Shown in pieces: positions 43,485 to 54,211 of a stretch of DNA of 64,000 nt. Positions within the stretch are counted from its first letter, which is position 1; each line of letters starts with the position of its first letter. The DNA comes from Streptomyces sp. KMM 9044. Its GTDB lineage: Bacteria > Actinomycetota > Actinomycetes > Streptomycetales > Streptomycetaceae. The position numbers and the translations under genes were made by a program. The notes under the pieces are model-generated. The model was not told where the DNA came from. It searched no databases and saw nothing but the letters and a program-made list of their open reading frames with translations. Where the stretch lies: contig NZ_CP113910.1 in the NCBI RefSeq assembly GCF_024701375.2, positions 6,944,001 to 7,008,000 on the forward strand, given 5' to 3'.

Positions 43485-44348
43485 TCAGCCGAAGCGCTCG
43501 ATACGGATCCGGTCCACGGGCTGTCCGGCCGCGACGAGCAGCCTGGAGGCATGCTCGGCAAAGGAGTTGGAGCCGCACACATAGGCCTCCCACCCACCCG
43601 GAGGTGCTTCGGCCAGGATCGGCGCCACATGTGCGGCCGCCATACGTCCCACGGCCACGTCCTGTGGCGCGCTGCGGGTGAACACCGGCAGGGTCTCCGC
43701 GCCGAACTCACCCTTGTAGATCAGCTCCTCGGGGCTGCGCGCCGACACCAGCAGTCGCAGGGGCAGCGACAGGCTCCGGGCCCTGTGGTGCCGCACCATC
43801 GACATCAGCGGGACGACGCCCGAGCCGGCACCCACCAGGAGTGCGGGCCGGTCGCCCGGCCAGGCGAAGAAGCCACTCAGCGGACCACGCACCTCGACCC
43901 GGTCGCCGGGCCGGGCCACCGAGTGGAACCAGCCCGACACCTCGCCGCCCGCCACATGGTCCAGGGTCAGCTCGACGTGCCCGGAGTCGTCCGGCGCGGA
44001 CGCGATCGAGTAGTGGCGCTGGGCCACATAGCCGTCCTCGGCGGTCAGCCGCAGCAGCAGATGCTGACCGGGCACATGCCCCGGCCATCCCGGCACGGCG
44101 AAGCGGAAGGTCGCGGCGCGCGGGGTCTCGCGACGGATGCCGGTCAGTGTCGCAGTCCGCCACACCGAGGCCGTCTGCTTGCTCACCCCGATGCGCCCGG
44201 GCACGGCGAACCGTGTCGGAGGGGCGAACGGCGCCGGTGAGGCCTCCGCCCTCCGGCTCCGTGCCCCCTGCGGCTGCGCCGCACACCCCGCCACCGCAGT
44301 CCCTTCGGCCGCCTCAGCCACTTCAACCACTCCAGCCATCTCAGTCAC
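43485..44348 (-). CDS. Ferredoxin-NADP reductase-like flavin oxidoreductase
   Basis: About 287 residues. After a variable N-terminus (1-50) comes an FAD-binding barrel with R-H-Y-S-I-A-S-A-P (the R-x-Y-S motif), and an NAD-binding domain with G-A-G-S-G-V-V-P-L-M-S-M and a C-terminal Y-V-C-G-S-N. It is encoded just after, and overlapping, the sulfite-oxidase-like gene. Such pairs are taken to be an electron-transfer partner and a molybdoenzyme. The start, GTG 44348 or ATG 44339, is uncertain. Confidence 0.85.
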   Translation of the reverse strand: MTEMAGVVEVAEAAEGTAVAGCAAQPQGARSRRAEASPAPFAPPTRFAVPGRIGVSKQTASVWRTATLTGIRRETPRAATFRFAVPGWPGHVPGQHLLLRLTAEDGYVAQRHYSIASAPDDSGHVELTLDHVAGGEVSGWFHSVARPGDRVEVRGPLSGFFAWPGDRPALLVGAGSGVVPLMSMVRHHRARSLSLPLRLLVSARSPEELIYKGEFGAETLPVFTRSAPQDVAVGRMAAAHVAPILAEAPPGGWEAYVCGSNSFAEHASRLLVAAGQPVDRIRIERFG

Positions 44349-44946
44349 CGGAGTACCGCTGTTCCTCCCAGGGATTGCCACGCGCATGGTAGCCGTTGCC
44401 CTCCCAGAACCCCGGCTCGTCGTGGTCGAGGAGCCGCAGGCCCGCGATCCACTTGACGCTCTTCCAGAAGTACAGATGCGGCACGATCAGCCGGGCCGGG
44501 CCGCCGTGCTCCGGTGCGAGTGGCCGGCCGTCGTACGCACAGGCGATCCAGGCCCGCCCGCCGGTCAGGTCCGCGAGCGGCAGGTTGGCCGTGTAGCCGG
44601 TGTGCGCGTAGGCGACCACATGTGTGGCGGCCCCATGGGGCCGGGCCACCTCCCAGAAGGCGTCCAGGGAGACGCCCCCGAACCGCACCCCGAACTTCGA
44701 CCAGCCCGTCACACAGTGGATCGCGCCCTCGTACACCGAGGCCGGCAGGGCGTGGGCCTGCTCCCAGTTCCAGGTGCGGGGCTCTGCCACCAGCCCGTCG
44801 ATCCGCAGCGCCCAGTCGGCGGGCGCGAGGTCGGGCGTGACCTCGGCGGACAGGACGGGCCATTCGTCGCCCGCGTCGTACTGACCGGGCGGCAGGCCGG
44901 GATTGTGCACGCGGGGGCGGCCGGTGAAGCCGCGGGTGATGCTCAC
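44341..44946 (-). CDS. Sulfite-oxidase-like molybdopterin enzyme (MsrP/YedY family)
   Basis: A 201-residue molybdopterin-dependent oxidoreductase. The Mo-ligand Cys lies in I-H-C-V-T-G-W-S-K-F, followed by G-V-S-L-D-A-F-W and a C-terminal F-W-K-S-V-K-W-I-A-G-L. It lacks a Tat signal peptide, so it appears cytoplasmic. It overlaps the flavin reductase gene, which probably feeds it electrons. Substrate unknown; MsrP repairs oxidised methionine. Confidence 0.87.
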   Translation of the reverse strand: MSITRGFTGRPRVHNPGLPPGQYDAGDEWPVLSAEVTPDLAPADWALRIDGLVAEPRTWNWEQAHALPASVYEGAIHCVTGWSKFGVRFGGVSLDAFWEVARPHGAATHVVAYAHTGYTANLPLADLTGGRAWIACAYDGRPLAPEHGGPARLIVPHLYFWKSVKWIAGLRLLDHDEPGFWEGNGYHARGNPWEEQRYSGD

Positions 44947-45286
44947 GTGATCGGCGATTCCGTTGCTAGTGGTGCTCAGGTGGTTTTGGACTCAACCGTA
45001 AGGGGTGTCCGGGAACACCGGCACGCACCGGTTCTGTCCGCCCTCCCGCCCTCCTGCGGACCGCCCGCCCCGTGGGCTCGCCGACCACAGGAGATGTGCC
45101 GGACGGCCGGTGATGCCGTCGGGTACTGTTGCGGTCCGGCTGCGGATGGTCCCAGTCGTCGACGGCCAGGGGGTGAGACCCATTACCGCTCTGTCAGGTC
45201 GGGTGCTCTCACCACGAAGTGACACGGATCGCTCCCAGTAGGTGACCGCGGGAGCATCCTTCGGCTCTCGAAAGGCTCCTGCCGCC

Positions 45287-46129
45287 ATGCCGTCCCGTTC
45301 TTCCCGCTCCTCGTGGGCTTCCTCCTCGGTCTCTTCCTCTCCCGTCGCTCCGTCCCCGCCCGCCGCACCGGGCTCCGTCGTGGCCGCGCTGCGCGCCGCG
45401 GGCTGTGTCTTCGCCGAGGCCGAGGCCGAACTGATCTTCGCCGCCGCGTCCACCCCGGCCCACGCGACCGGGATGGTCGAGCGCAGGGTCCGCGGACTGC
45501 CCCTCGAACTCGTCGTCGGCTGGGCCGAGTTCAGCGGCCTGCGGATCACGGTGGCCCCCGGGGTCTTCGTCCCCCGACGCCGCACCGAGTTCCTCGTGGC
45601 GCAGGCCCTCGCGCAGGCACCCGACGCGTCCGTCGTCGTGGACCTGTGCTGCGGTTCGGGTGCCGTCGGCGTCGCCCTGGCCGACGGACTCGGCACGGTC
45701 GAGTTGCACGTCGCCGACATCGATCCGGCAGCCGTGCGCTGCGCCCGCCGCAATGTCGCGGACCTCGGCGGCCTGGTGCACGCCGGAGACCTGTTCGACG
45801 CGCTGCCCGGCACGGTGCGCGGCCGGGTCGACATCCTCGCGGCCAATGTGCCCTACGTACCCAGCGACGAGATCGGCCTGCTGCCCCCGGAGGCCCGTGA
45901 CCACGAGCCGCGCGTCGCGCTCGACGGCGGTGCGGACGGGCTCGACGTGCTGCGCCGGGTGGCCGCCGGGGCCCCCGAGTGGCTGGCACCCGGCGGCTGC
46001 CTCCTGGTGGAGACCGGTCGCCGCCAGGCCCCCGCTGCCGTCGCCGCCTTCACCGGTGCCGGACTGCGGACCCGTCTGGCCGTCTCGGAGGAGGAGCACG
46101 CCCATGTCGTGATCGGCGTCAGACCGTAG
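45287..46129 (+). CDS. HemK-like protein N5-glutamine methyltransferase
   Basis: About 280 residues of the PrmC/HemK group, which methylates glutamine side chains. Motif I is V-D-L-C-C-G-S-G-A-V-G-V, then A-D-I-D-P-A-A-V-R-C-A-R. The catalytic N-P-P-Y is replaced by N-V-P-Y-V-P, typical of the actinobacterial 'putative N5-glutamine methyltransferase' set apart from PrmC. The Ser-rich first 25 residues make the start uncertain: ATG 45287 or GTG 45242. The last 11 bases overlap the convergent phosphatase gene. Upstream, 44947-45241 holds no gene. Confidence 0.85.
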   Translation: MPSRSSRSSWASSSVSSSPVAPSPPAAPGSVVAALRAAGCVFAEAEAELIFAAASTPAHATGMVERRVRGLPLELVVGWAEFSGLRITVAPGVFVPRRRTEFLVAQALAQAPDASVVVDLCCGSGAVGVALADGLGTVELHVADIDPAAVRCARRNVADLGGLVHAGDLFDALPGTVRGRVDILAANVPYVPSDEIGLLPPEARDHEPRVALDGGADGLDVLRRVAAGAPEWLAPGGCLLVETGRRQAPAAVAAFTGAGLRTRLAVSEEEHAHVVIGVRP

Positions 46130-48260
46130 CTCCGCCCGATGCGGCGGAACGGCCGGGGGAGACCGGACCGCCGGGCAGGGTGGCACGGGCGATGAGCAGG
46201 GCCACGTCGTCGAAGTTGTCGGGCTCGTGCAGGGTGCGCAGCAGCAGGTCGCACATCTCCTCGAGGGAGTGGTCGGGCCGGCCGCGCAGCAGCGTGAGCA
46301 GGCGGTCGAGGCGCTCGTCCAGCGGGTGGTGCCGGGTCTCGACCAGACCGTCGGTGTAGAGAACCAGCTGGTCGCCGGGCTCGAGTTCCACGACAGTGGT
46401 GGAGAACTTGACGCCGCCCACCCCCAGCGGCACCCCGGTCGGCAGGTCGAGCAGTTCCGGGGTACCGCCGGCCCGGACCCGCACCGGCGGCAGATGCCCG
46501 GCGTTGGCGATCAGGCACTGCCGCTCACGGGGGTCGTGGACCACGTAGACGCAGGTGGCGATGGCGTCTTCGAGATCGCCGGTGATCCGGTCGAGATGCT
46601 CCAGGAGCACCGCGGGATCGAGACCGAGTGAGGCCAGCGTATGCGTCGCCGTGCGCAGCCGCCCCATGGTGGCCGCCGCCGGGATGCCGCTGCCCATCAC
46701 GTCCCCCACGACGAGGGCCTTCCTGCCGCCGTCCAGCGGGATCACGTCGAACCAGTCGCCGCCCACCTCGCTGGTGGCACCCGCCGGCTGGTAGCGGGAG
46801 GCGACCTCGAGCCCGCCCGTCACGGGCGGGTGGCTCGGCAGCAGGCTGCGCTGCAGGGTGAGTGCGGCGTCGCGGGCGCTCTGGTACCAGCGGGCGTTGT
46901 CGATCTGCACCGCCGCGCGGGCGGCCAGCTCCCGGGCCAGCAGCAGATCGTCCTCGCCGAACGGCAGCGGGTTGCCGGCGCGCTTGAGGTCGAGCGCGCC
47001 CAGTACCTCGCCGTGCGCGATCAGCGGCACGGCCAGATACGAGTGCACACCCGCCCGGCCCAGCAGTTCGGCCGCCTGGGGGGAACGGGCTATACGGGTC
47101 AGGTCCTCATCCTTGACCTGCGGCACCAGCACGGGCAGGGCGGTGCGTACGCACTCGGCGACGAACCGGTCCGGGGCGTAGCGGGCCACCTCGCCCGGCT
47201 GGTCGGCCGCTTGCAGGGCGTCCCCCGAGCCGACTCCCGTGCCCTCTACCGCCAGTGCCCGGATCACCGCCGACTCGGCCGGACCGAGGGCGCTGCGGCG
47301 GCCCAGGACCACCGTGTCCAGCAGGGCCACGGCGGCCACGTCGGCCAGCTCCGGTACGGCCACCTCGGCCAGCTCACGCGCCGTGCGCTCCAGGTCGAGC
47401 GTGGTGCCGATCCGCGCCGAGGCGTCGGCGACGACGGCGAGCCGGCGCCGGGCCCGCTCGGCCTCGAGGCCCGCCCGGTGCTGCTCGGTGACGTCCACCA
47501 CCGACAGGGCCACGCCCAGCACCGAGCCGAGCGCGTTCTCCAGCCGGAACAGGGAAGCGGACCAGGCGTGGTCCTCGTCGGGATCGGCCGGGGTCCGGCC
47601 GATCATGAACTGGTCGACGACCGGCTCCCCCGTCTCCAGGACCTGCCTCGCGGTGGCCTCGACGGTGCCGGTGTCCAGCTGCGGCAGTACCTCGGGGACC
47701 GTGCGGCCCAGGTGTTCCTCGACCGGGACGCCGTTGAGCCGTTCGAGTGCCGGGTTGACCGAGACGTAGCGCAGGTCGGTGTCCAGGACAGCCAGCCCGA
47801 TCGGGGACTGGGCGACGATCCGGGTGGACAGCGCCACGTCCTGCTCCATCCGGCGCACGGTTGCCTGGTCGACCGCGAGACCGAGGGCGTAGACGGCACC
47901 CTGGTCGTCGGTCAGCCGCACGTTGCGGAACTCCACGAGCCGGGTGCTGCCGTCCTTGCGCCGGATGGGAAACGCCCCGGCCCAGCTCCGCCCGGTCTGC
48001 ATGACGTCGGAGAACAGCTTGACGACCAGATCCAGATACCGCTCGTGCACCATGATCCGGGCGGCGTACCGACCCAGTGCCTCCTCGGCGCCGTACCCGA
48101 ACAGTTCCTCGGCCTGAGGGCTCCACAGCACGATCCGGCCCTCGGGGTCCAGCACCACCGAGGCCACGCGCAGCACGTCGAGCAGCCCACTGGGACGGAC
48201 AGGTCCGGGGACCGCTCCGTCTCCGTCGCCCTCGACCAGGGGTGACCCGGATGAACTCAT
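46119..48260 (-). CDS. PAS/GAF-domain PP2C (SpoIIE/RsbU-type) phosphatase
   Basis: A 713-residue signalling phosphatase: PAS domain 1 (about 25-130), PAS 2 (about 145-265), GAF (about 285-460) and a C-terminal PP2C/SpoIIE domain (about 490-695) with G-G-D-W-F-D-V, V-V-G-D-V-M-G-S-G and N-A-G-H-L-P-P. It is expected to dephosphorylate an anti-anti-sigma factor in response to signals seen by PAS and GAF. There is no membrane segment. Streptomyces have dozens of such proteins; the partner is not next to this gene. Confidence 0.92.
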   Translation of the reverse strand: MSSSGSPLVEGDGDGAVPGPVRPSGLLDVLRVASVVLDPEGRIVLWSPQAEELFGYGAEEALGRYAARIMVHERYLDLVVKLFSDVMQTGRSWAGAFPIRRKDGSTRLVEFRNVRLTDDQGAVYALGLAVDQATVRRMEQDVALSTRIVAQSPIGLAVLDTDLRYVSVNPALERLNGVPVEEHLGRTVPEVLPQLDTGTVEATARQVLETGEPVVDQFMIGRTPADPDEDHAWSASLFRLENALGSVLGVALSVVDVTEQHRAGLEAERARRRLAVVADASARIGTTLDLERTARELAEVAVPELADVAAVALLDTVVLGRRSALGPAESAVIRALAVEGTGVGSGDALQAADQPGEVARYAPDRFVAECVRTALPVLVPQVKDEDLTRIARSPQAAELLGRAGVHSYLAVPLIAHGEVLGALDLKRAGNPLPFGEDDLLLARELAARAAVQIDNARWYQSARDAALTLQRSLLPSHPPVTGGLEVASRYQPAGATSEVGGDWFDVIPLDGGRKALVVGDVMGSGIPAAATMGRLRTATHTLASLGLDPAVLLEHLDRITGDLEDAIATCVYVVHDPRERQCLIANAGHLPPVRVRAGGTPELLDLPTGVPLGVGGVKFSTTVVELEPGDQLVLYTDGLVETRHHPLDERLDRLLTLLRGRPDHSLEEMCDLLLRTLHEPDNFDDVALLIARATLPGGPVSPGRSAASGGATV

Positions 48261-48419
48261 CGCACGCCCCGCCTTCGCCGATCTCCGCAGCGCGTCGTGA
48301 CGGTGCCGACATCACCTGTTCTACCGCGCGTGGGGGTGATCTTCCGCCTCTTGCGCTGTCTTCTCCACCGTCCTTCCTCCCTCCGCCGGGTGCCCCGCGA
48401 TCGCGCGGGCACGCCGGTC

Positions 48420-48443
48420 GTGCGCGGAGGTACCTCCGCGCAC
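48420..48443. promoter_or_regulatory. 24-bp perfect palindrome
   Basis: GTGCGCGGAGGTACCTCCGCGCAC lies in the 272-base gap between the divergent phosphatase and 48533 genes. As both genes point away from it, an operator is more likely than a terminator. Confidence 0.55.
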
Positions 48444-48476
48444 AAGGTGTTTTGCCGGGAGAAAGCCGGGAACGCC

Positions 48477-48507
48477 CCTTGCCAAGGCATGACACGGCCT
48501 GGCAAGG
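48477..48507. promoter_or_regulatory. Imperfect inverted repeat before the 48533 gene
   Basis: CCTTGCCAAGGC (48477-48488) and GCCTGGCAAGG (48497-48507) pair with one bulged base, 26 bases before the start codon. An operator or a 5'-UTR hairpin is possible. Confidence 0.4.
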
Positions 48508-48532
48508 CGTGGCGAGGAGAGGAGCGATCACC

Positions 48533-48913
48533 ATGGGCAGCGAACGGCCGCACCCGGAATCCGTCTCGGTCGAGCTCAGCGGGTGCGACAGGCACGACGT
48601 ACAGATCGTGTTCGACGCACTGGGTGCGTACTTCACGTCCGACCGGCGCTCCGACGACATACCGGAGGAGTTCTCCGACACCCGTCCGACGGTGTGGCTC
48701 GGCACGTTCGACGTCGCCGACCCGCACGAGGGCGGCGCCCGCCCGGGCGGCCCGGTGCGGCTGGCGTCCTCGGTCGACGCCGACGTGCACGGCGGCTACT
48801 GGGCGATCGACCGGTTCCGCGCCACCCTGGACGACCTGTTCACGGTGCACGATCTGAGCACGGTCTCCGGCGACCAGGAGGAGGAGTTGCACGTCCGCCT
48901 CGAAAGCCGGTGA
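48533..48913 (+). CDS. Conserved actinomycete protein of unknown function
   Basis: A 126-residue acidic soluble protein with S-V-E-L-S-G-C, D-A-L-G-A-Y-F, W-L-G-T-F-D-V-A-D and a C-terminal H-V-R-L-E-S. No known domain. ATG 48533 follows GGAGAGGAG. It is transcribed toward the FadH-like gene and ends 25 bases before that gene's palindromic operator. Confidence 0.65.
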   Translation: MGSERPHPESVSVELSGCDRHDVQIVFDALGAYFTSDRRSDDIPEEFSDTRPTVWLGTFDVADPHEGGARPGGPVRLASSVDADVHGGYWAIDRFRATLDDLFTVHDLSTVSGDQEEELHVRLESR

Positions 48914-48937
48914 CCGCCGCCGGGCCGGTGTGCCCTC

Positions 48938-51032
<2,095 letters not shown>

Positions 51033-51063
51033 GCCGGCCTCGGGCCGTCCCTAGGATGGGATC

Positions 51064-51819
51064 ATGTCACTCCCGCACGCGATCCTCACCGCCCTGCTCG
51101 AGAAGCCGTCGTCGGGGCTGGAGCTGACCCGTCGCTTCGACAAGTCGATCGGCTACTTCTGGTCTGCGACGCATCAGCAGATCTACCGTGAACTGGGGAA
51201 ACTGGAGGCCGAGAGCCTGATCCGGGCCCTGTCCGCCGGACAGCCCGCCCGCGGACAGAAGAAGGCCTACGAGGTCCTGCCCGCGGGCCGCGTCGAACTG
51301 GCCCGCTGGGCCTCCACGTCGCAGGACCCCAAGCCGATGCGCGACGCGCTGCTGCTGCGGCTGAGGGCGGCGGCGGTGGTCGGCGCCGAGGGCCTCGAGG
51401 CCGATCTCCGCCGCCATCTGGATCTGCACGAAAGGCAGTTGGCGGAGTACCAGGAAATCGAACGACGGGACTTCCCGTCCGGCAGGGACGCCCCGGACGA
51501 CCGGCTCCGGCACCTGGTGCTCCGGGCCGGCATCGACCTGGAGACCTTCTGGACCGGGTGGCTCGGGCACGCGCTCGCGGAGTTCGCGGAGATCCCCGAG
51601 TTCGCGCAGAACGCGCAGAACGCGCAGAACGCGCAGAACGCGCAGAACGCGCAGAACGCGCAGAACGCGCAGAACGCGGTGAACGCGGACAGTGCGAAGA
51701 TCACGGCGAACGCGCGGCCGGCGGACGCCGAGGGGACCGAACCGCAGGGCCCCGCGCATGCAAAACCGTCCGGCTCCCGGCGTGCGGAGCCGGACGGTCC
51801 GGGCTCCGGACGGGCGTGA
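51064..51819 (+). CDS. PadR-family regulator with C-terminal AQN repeat
   Basis: A 251-residue regulator. The winged HTH (about 1-80) begins A-I-L-T-A-L-L-E and has S-G-L-E-L-T-R-R-F-D and Q-I-Y-R-E-L-G-K-L-E. A helical dimerisation part (about 95-175) follows. Unusually, residues 181-204 are seven A-Q-N triplets plus A-V-N, encoded by a 9-bp tandem repeat, with a further disordered tail. PadR regulators respond to phenolics. It probably represses the upstream fadH-like gene and itself through the 48938 palindrome. Confidence 0.9.
   Translation: MSLPHAILTALLEKPSSGLELTRRFDKSIGYFWSATHQQIYRELGKLEAESLIRALSAGQPARGQKKAYEVLPAGRVELARWASTSQDPKPMRDALLLRLRAAAVVGAEGLEADLRRHLDLHERQLAEYQEIERRDFPSGRDAPDDRLRHLVLRAGIDLETFWTGWLGHALAEFAEIPEFAQNAQNAQNAQNAQNAQNAQNAQNAVNADSAKITANARPADAEGTEPQGPAHAKPSGSRRAEPDGPGSGRA
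51604..51666 (+). repeat. 9-bp in-frame tandem repeat, seven copies (GCGCAGAAC)
   Basis: Seven perfect 9-bp units encode (A-Q-N)7 in the padR tail; a degenerate eighth, GCGGTGAAC, follows. Since the unit is three codons, copy-number change would alter only tail length. Confidence 0.95.
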
Positions 51820-51870
51820 CGCCGGCCGCCCGGCCGGAGCGCGTCGGACGTGATGGCGACCGGCGCCGTC

Positions 51871-52416
51871 TCAGAAACGGTTCGGTTTGTTGCGTCGGCG
51901 CAGGTACCAGGCCGTGGCGACGAGACCGGTACCGACGAGCGCGCCGCCCGCCACCAGCGTCACCGTTCCGTAGTCCGTGGAGCTCCCTCCGATGCCGCCC
52001 ATCACTCCGAGGGAGGGCGAGGGCGAGGCGGTGACCGAAGGGCCGGGGGTGGGAGTGGCGCCGGGAGAGACGACGATGGACTGGGTGCCCGCGGTCGTCC
52101 CGTTCGAGCACATCACGATCACCGTGTGGGTGCCCGAGCCGACGTCCGACCATGCGGCGGACTGCCCCGCGCCGGTCCCCGACAGGGCGACCTGACGGCC
52201 CTCGGAGAAATTCGACTGGTTGCTGTCGAGCAGGGAGGCGGTGCCCCAGCTGCCGTTGAGCTGGGCGCACGCGGTGGTCGTCACGGAGACGGTCGAACCG
52301 GTCGTACTCACGGAGATGCCGGGACCCGAGGCGGCCGGCCCGGCCAGTGCCAGGGGCAGCGCGGCGGCGGCTGCGAAGGTCAGAGCGGAACGAGCCAGGG
52401 ACTTCGAGTAGCGCAT
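51871..52416 (-). CDS. Secreted, C-terminally anchored small protein
   Basis: A 181-residue cell-surface protein: signal peptide (about 1-30, S-A-L-T-F-A-A-A-A-A-L-P-L-A-L-A-G), a Ser/Thr-rich beta domain with two Cys (in T-A-C-A-Q-L and I-V-M-C-S-N) likely disulfide-bonded, a Pro/Ser/Thr stalk, and a C-terminal membrane helix with positive end (Y-L-R-R-R-N-K). There is no L-P-x-T-G or L-A-x-T-G sortase motif. ATG 52416 follows GGAAGG. Function unknown. Confidence 0.75.
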   Translation of the reverse strand: MRYSKSLARSALTFAAAAALPLALAGPAASGPGISVSTTGSTVSVTTTACAQLNGSWGTASLLDSNQSNFSEGRQVALSGTGAGQSAAWSDVGSGTHTVIVMCSNGTTAGTQSIVVSPGATPTPGPSVTASPSPSLGVMGGIGGSSTDYGTVTLVAGGALVGTGLVATAWYLRRRNKPNRF

Positions 52417-53182
52417 GTGAACTGCCTTCCGGCGGCACGGCCGGCGGTACATCCCTTGCGCCGCCGAGGGTCGGGGAGCGCCCGTGCTGCCACGGGCCCA
52501 GCCAATGCGCACCCGGCCCGCGGCGCATTCCGGCCGCCGCCGGGCAGGTGACGACGCCCGTCATCCGGTCGAACCCGTCCCTCGGCCCGGCCCGGTCCGT
52601 TCGTCTCGGCTCAGCGCCTCGGGCCCGTCGTCACCGTGCGCTCCGCGGAGAATCCGCCCCAGGTTCCGTCCGGCAGCCTGGCCCGGATCCGTATCCGATG
52701 GCTGACCTCCGCCTCCCGTCCCGCGTAGAAGCTGTACGTCGCCCGGTCGCGCGGTGCCTGCCCCCGTGGACGACGGAGGCGGCCGGGCGGCCGTCCAGTG
52801 GCACCTGGTACTCCGCGATCACCCCGTCCGCACGCGGCGGCACCCAGCTGAGGTCGATGTGGTAGGCACCCTCGGCCCGGTGGCCCGCGGCGCGGAAACC
52901 GGTGGGTGCCGCGGCGCGGCCGTCGTCGCTGCCCGGTGTGGTCAGGCGGAGGGGAGAACCGGCGGGAGACAGGTTGTCGGCCGCGTCCCGCGCCCGGACC
53001 GTGAAGAAGTAGCGGGTGCCCGGCCCAAGCCCCGTCACCACGGAGGCCGTCTGGCTCCCGCCGGCACTGTGGATCTTCGTTTCTCCCTGGTGCACGTCGT
53101 ACGACAGGACTCCCCGGTCGTCCGTCGAGGCGGACCAGGACAGCTGGGCCGCCCTGTTGCCGACCGCTTTGCCGCGGAGGTC

Positions 53183-53322
53183 GACTCTGCTGCTCCATTC
53201 GGCGAGCGATCACGTGCCGTGCTTTCAGGGCTCGGCCGCGCCCGGCCTGCCTGCATCTGCGACGCGCTCTGAAGGCCGTATCGGCACGGCGTCATCACGC
53301 CGGGTAATTGCGCAGCAGAGTC
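53183..53322. mobile_element. MITE-like element A (diverged family member)
   Basis: 140 bp with ends GACTCTGCTGCTCCATT and (reverse complement) GACTCTGCTGCGCAATT, 15 of 17 matching. It is flanked by GAGGTC at 53177-53182 and 53323-53328. The interior differs strongly from copies 1 and B but keeps similar sub-terminal stretches. It lies directly beside element B inside the FN3 gene. Confidence 0.82.
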
Positions 53323-53328
53323 GAGGTC

Positions 53329-53469
53329 GACTCTGCTGCTCCGTTCGAGGGATGGTCACGCACCGCATCCGAGAGGGGCCGGCCGGGGCTGGACCGCTTC
53401 CTCGCGAGACCCGTTCCATGCGTCCCGTCGACAGGCCGGCGTCACTCTCCGCAATTGGGCAGCAGAGTC
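53329..53469. mobile_element. MITE-like element B
   Basis: 141 bp with the same ends as element A and an interior closely matching the copy at 8105. GAGGTC flanks it at 53323-53328 and 53470-53475, so the array is target-A-target-B-target. It carries no gene. Confidence 0.85.
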
Positions 53470-54211
53470 GAGGTCCGAGGGACGGCTGGGCGCGGACCGG
53501 TCGGCCGGCGTCGTCGCCCGTACCTCCCGGCTGCGCGGCCCGAGCCGCCCTTCCGCGTCCCGCGCCCGAACGGTGAAGGAGTACGTGGTGGAGGGTTGAA
53601 GCCTGGTGACATCCGCCATGTGCCTGGAACCGGGCACCTTTTGACCTTTGTGGTGCCCCGGTGCGCCTCGTACCGGGGCACCCGCGCGCTCGCGGCTGCG
53701 ACGGTGTCCCACATGACATGCACACGGGTGGCGCTGCCGGCCTCGGCCGTGACCCCCGCCGGTGCTCCGGGCGGCTGCCCGCCGTCCCCGTTGCCGGCTC
53801 CGGACCCGCCCCCGCAGGAGACGAGGAGGAGAAGGACCGGAGTGAGCGCGCCGCGGAGCGGGAGGGACGAGCGGAGCGCACCGCCGCGCGGCGGGAGAGG
53901 GCGGTGCGGGGGCACGGCAACGGCAGCAGGAACGCTTCGCACGCCTCCGCCTCCCGACGACGCACGGGAATGGTCCGGACCAATGGACCGGACTCATGGT
54001 GACGTGTATGACGTGACCACATCAAGAGGGTGGTGCCGTGGATCCGGCGACACCCCCGCCGCGTACGGACACCGGCGCCGGCTCGAGCGCCCGGCCCACC
54101 GCCCGGACATGCACCGTACGGCCCTGCTGAGGTGGCCGCGCCAGGGGTCCGGCACGAGATTGGGCCGGGGCGGAGTGCCCGTCCGTGTCCCCTACGAGAG
54201 GCCCGTCAACC

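Larger units (their letters stand above)
52611..53942 (-). pseudogene. Fibronectin type-III lipoprotein gene disrupted by two MITEs
   Basis: A secreted protein with a lipobox (L-L-L-L-V-S-C) and fibronectin-III domains. FN3-1 runs from G-V-T-A-E-A-G-S-A-T-R-V to V-R-A-R-D-A-E-G-R-L-G-P; FN3-2 from Q-L-S-W-S-A-S-T-D-D to V-R-A-R-D-A-A-D-N-L-S-P; a third partial repeat and the stop at 52611 follow. Two tandem elements (53183-53469) split it after P-S-R-P-S-D-L. Removing them with one target copy rejoins the domains at D-L-R-G-K-A-V-G. Separate one-base shifts lie in the A4 run near 53640 and the G5 run near 52770. Confidence 0.88.
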
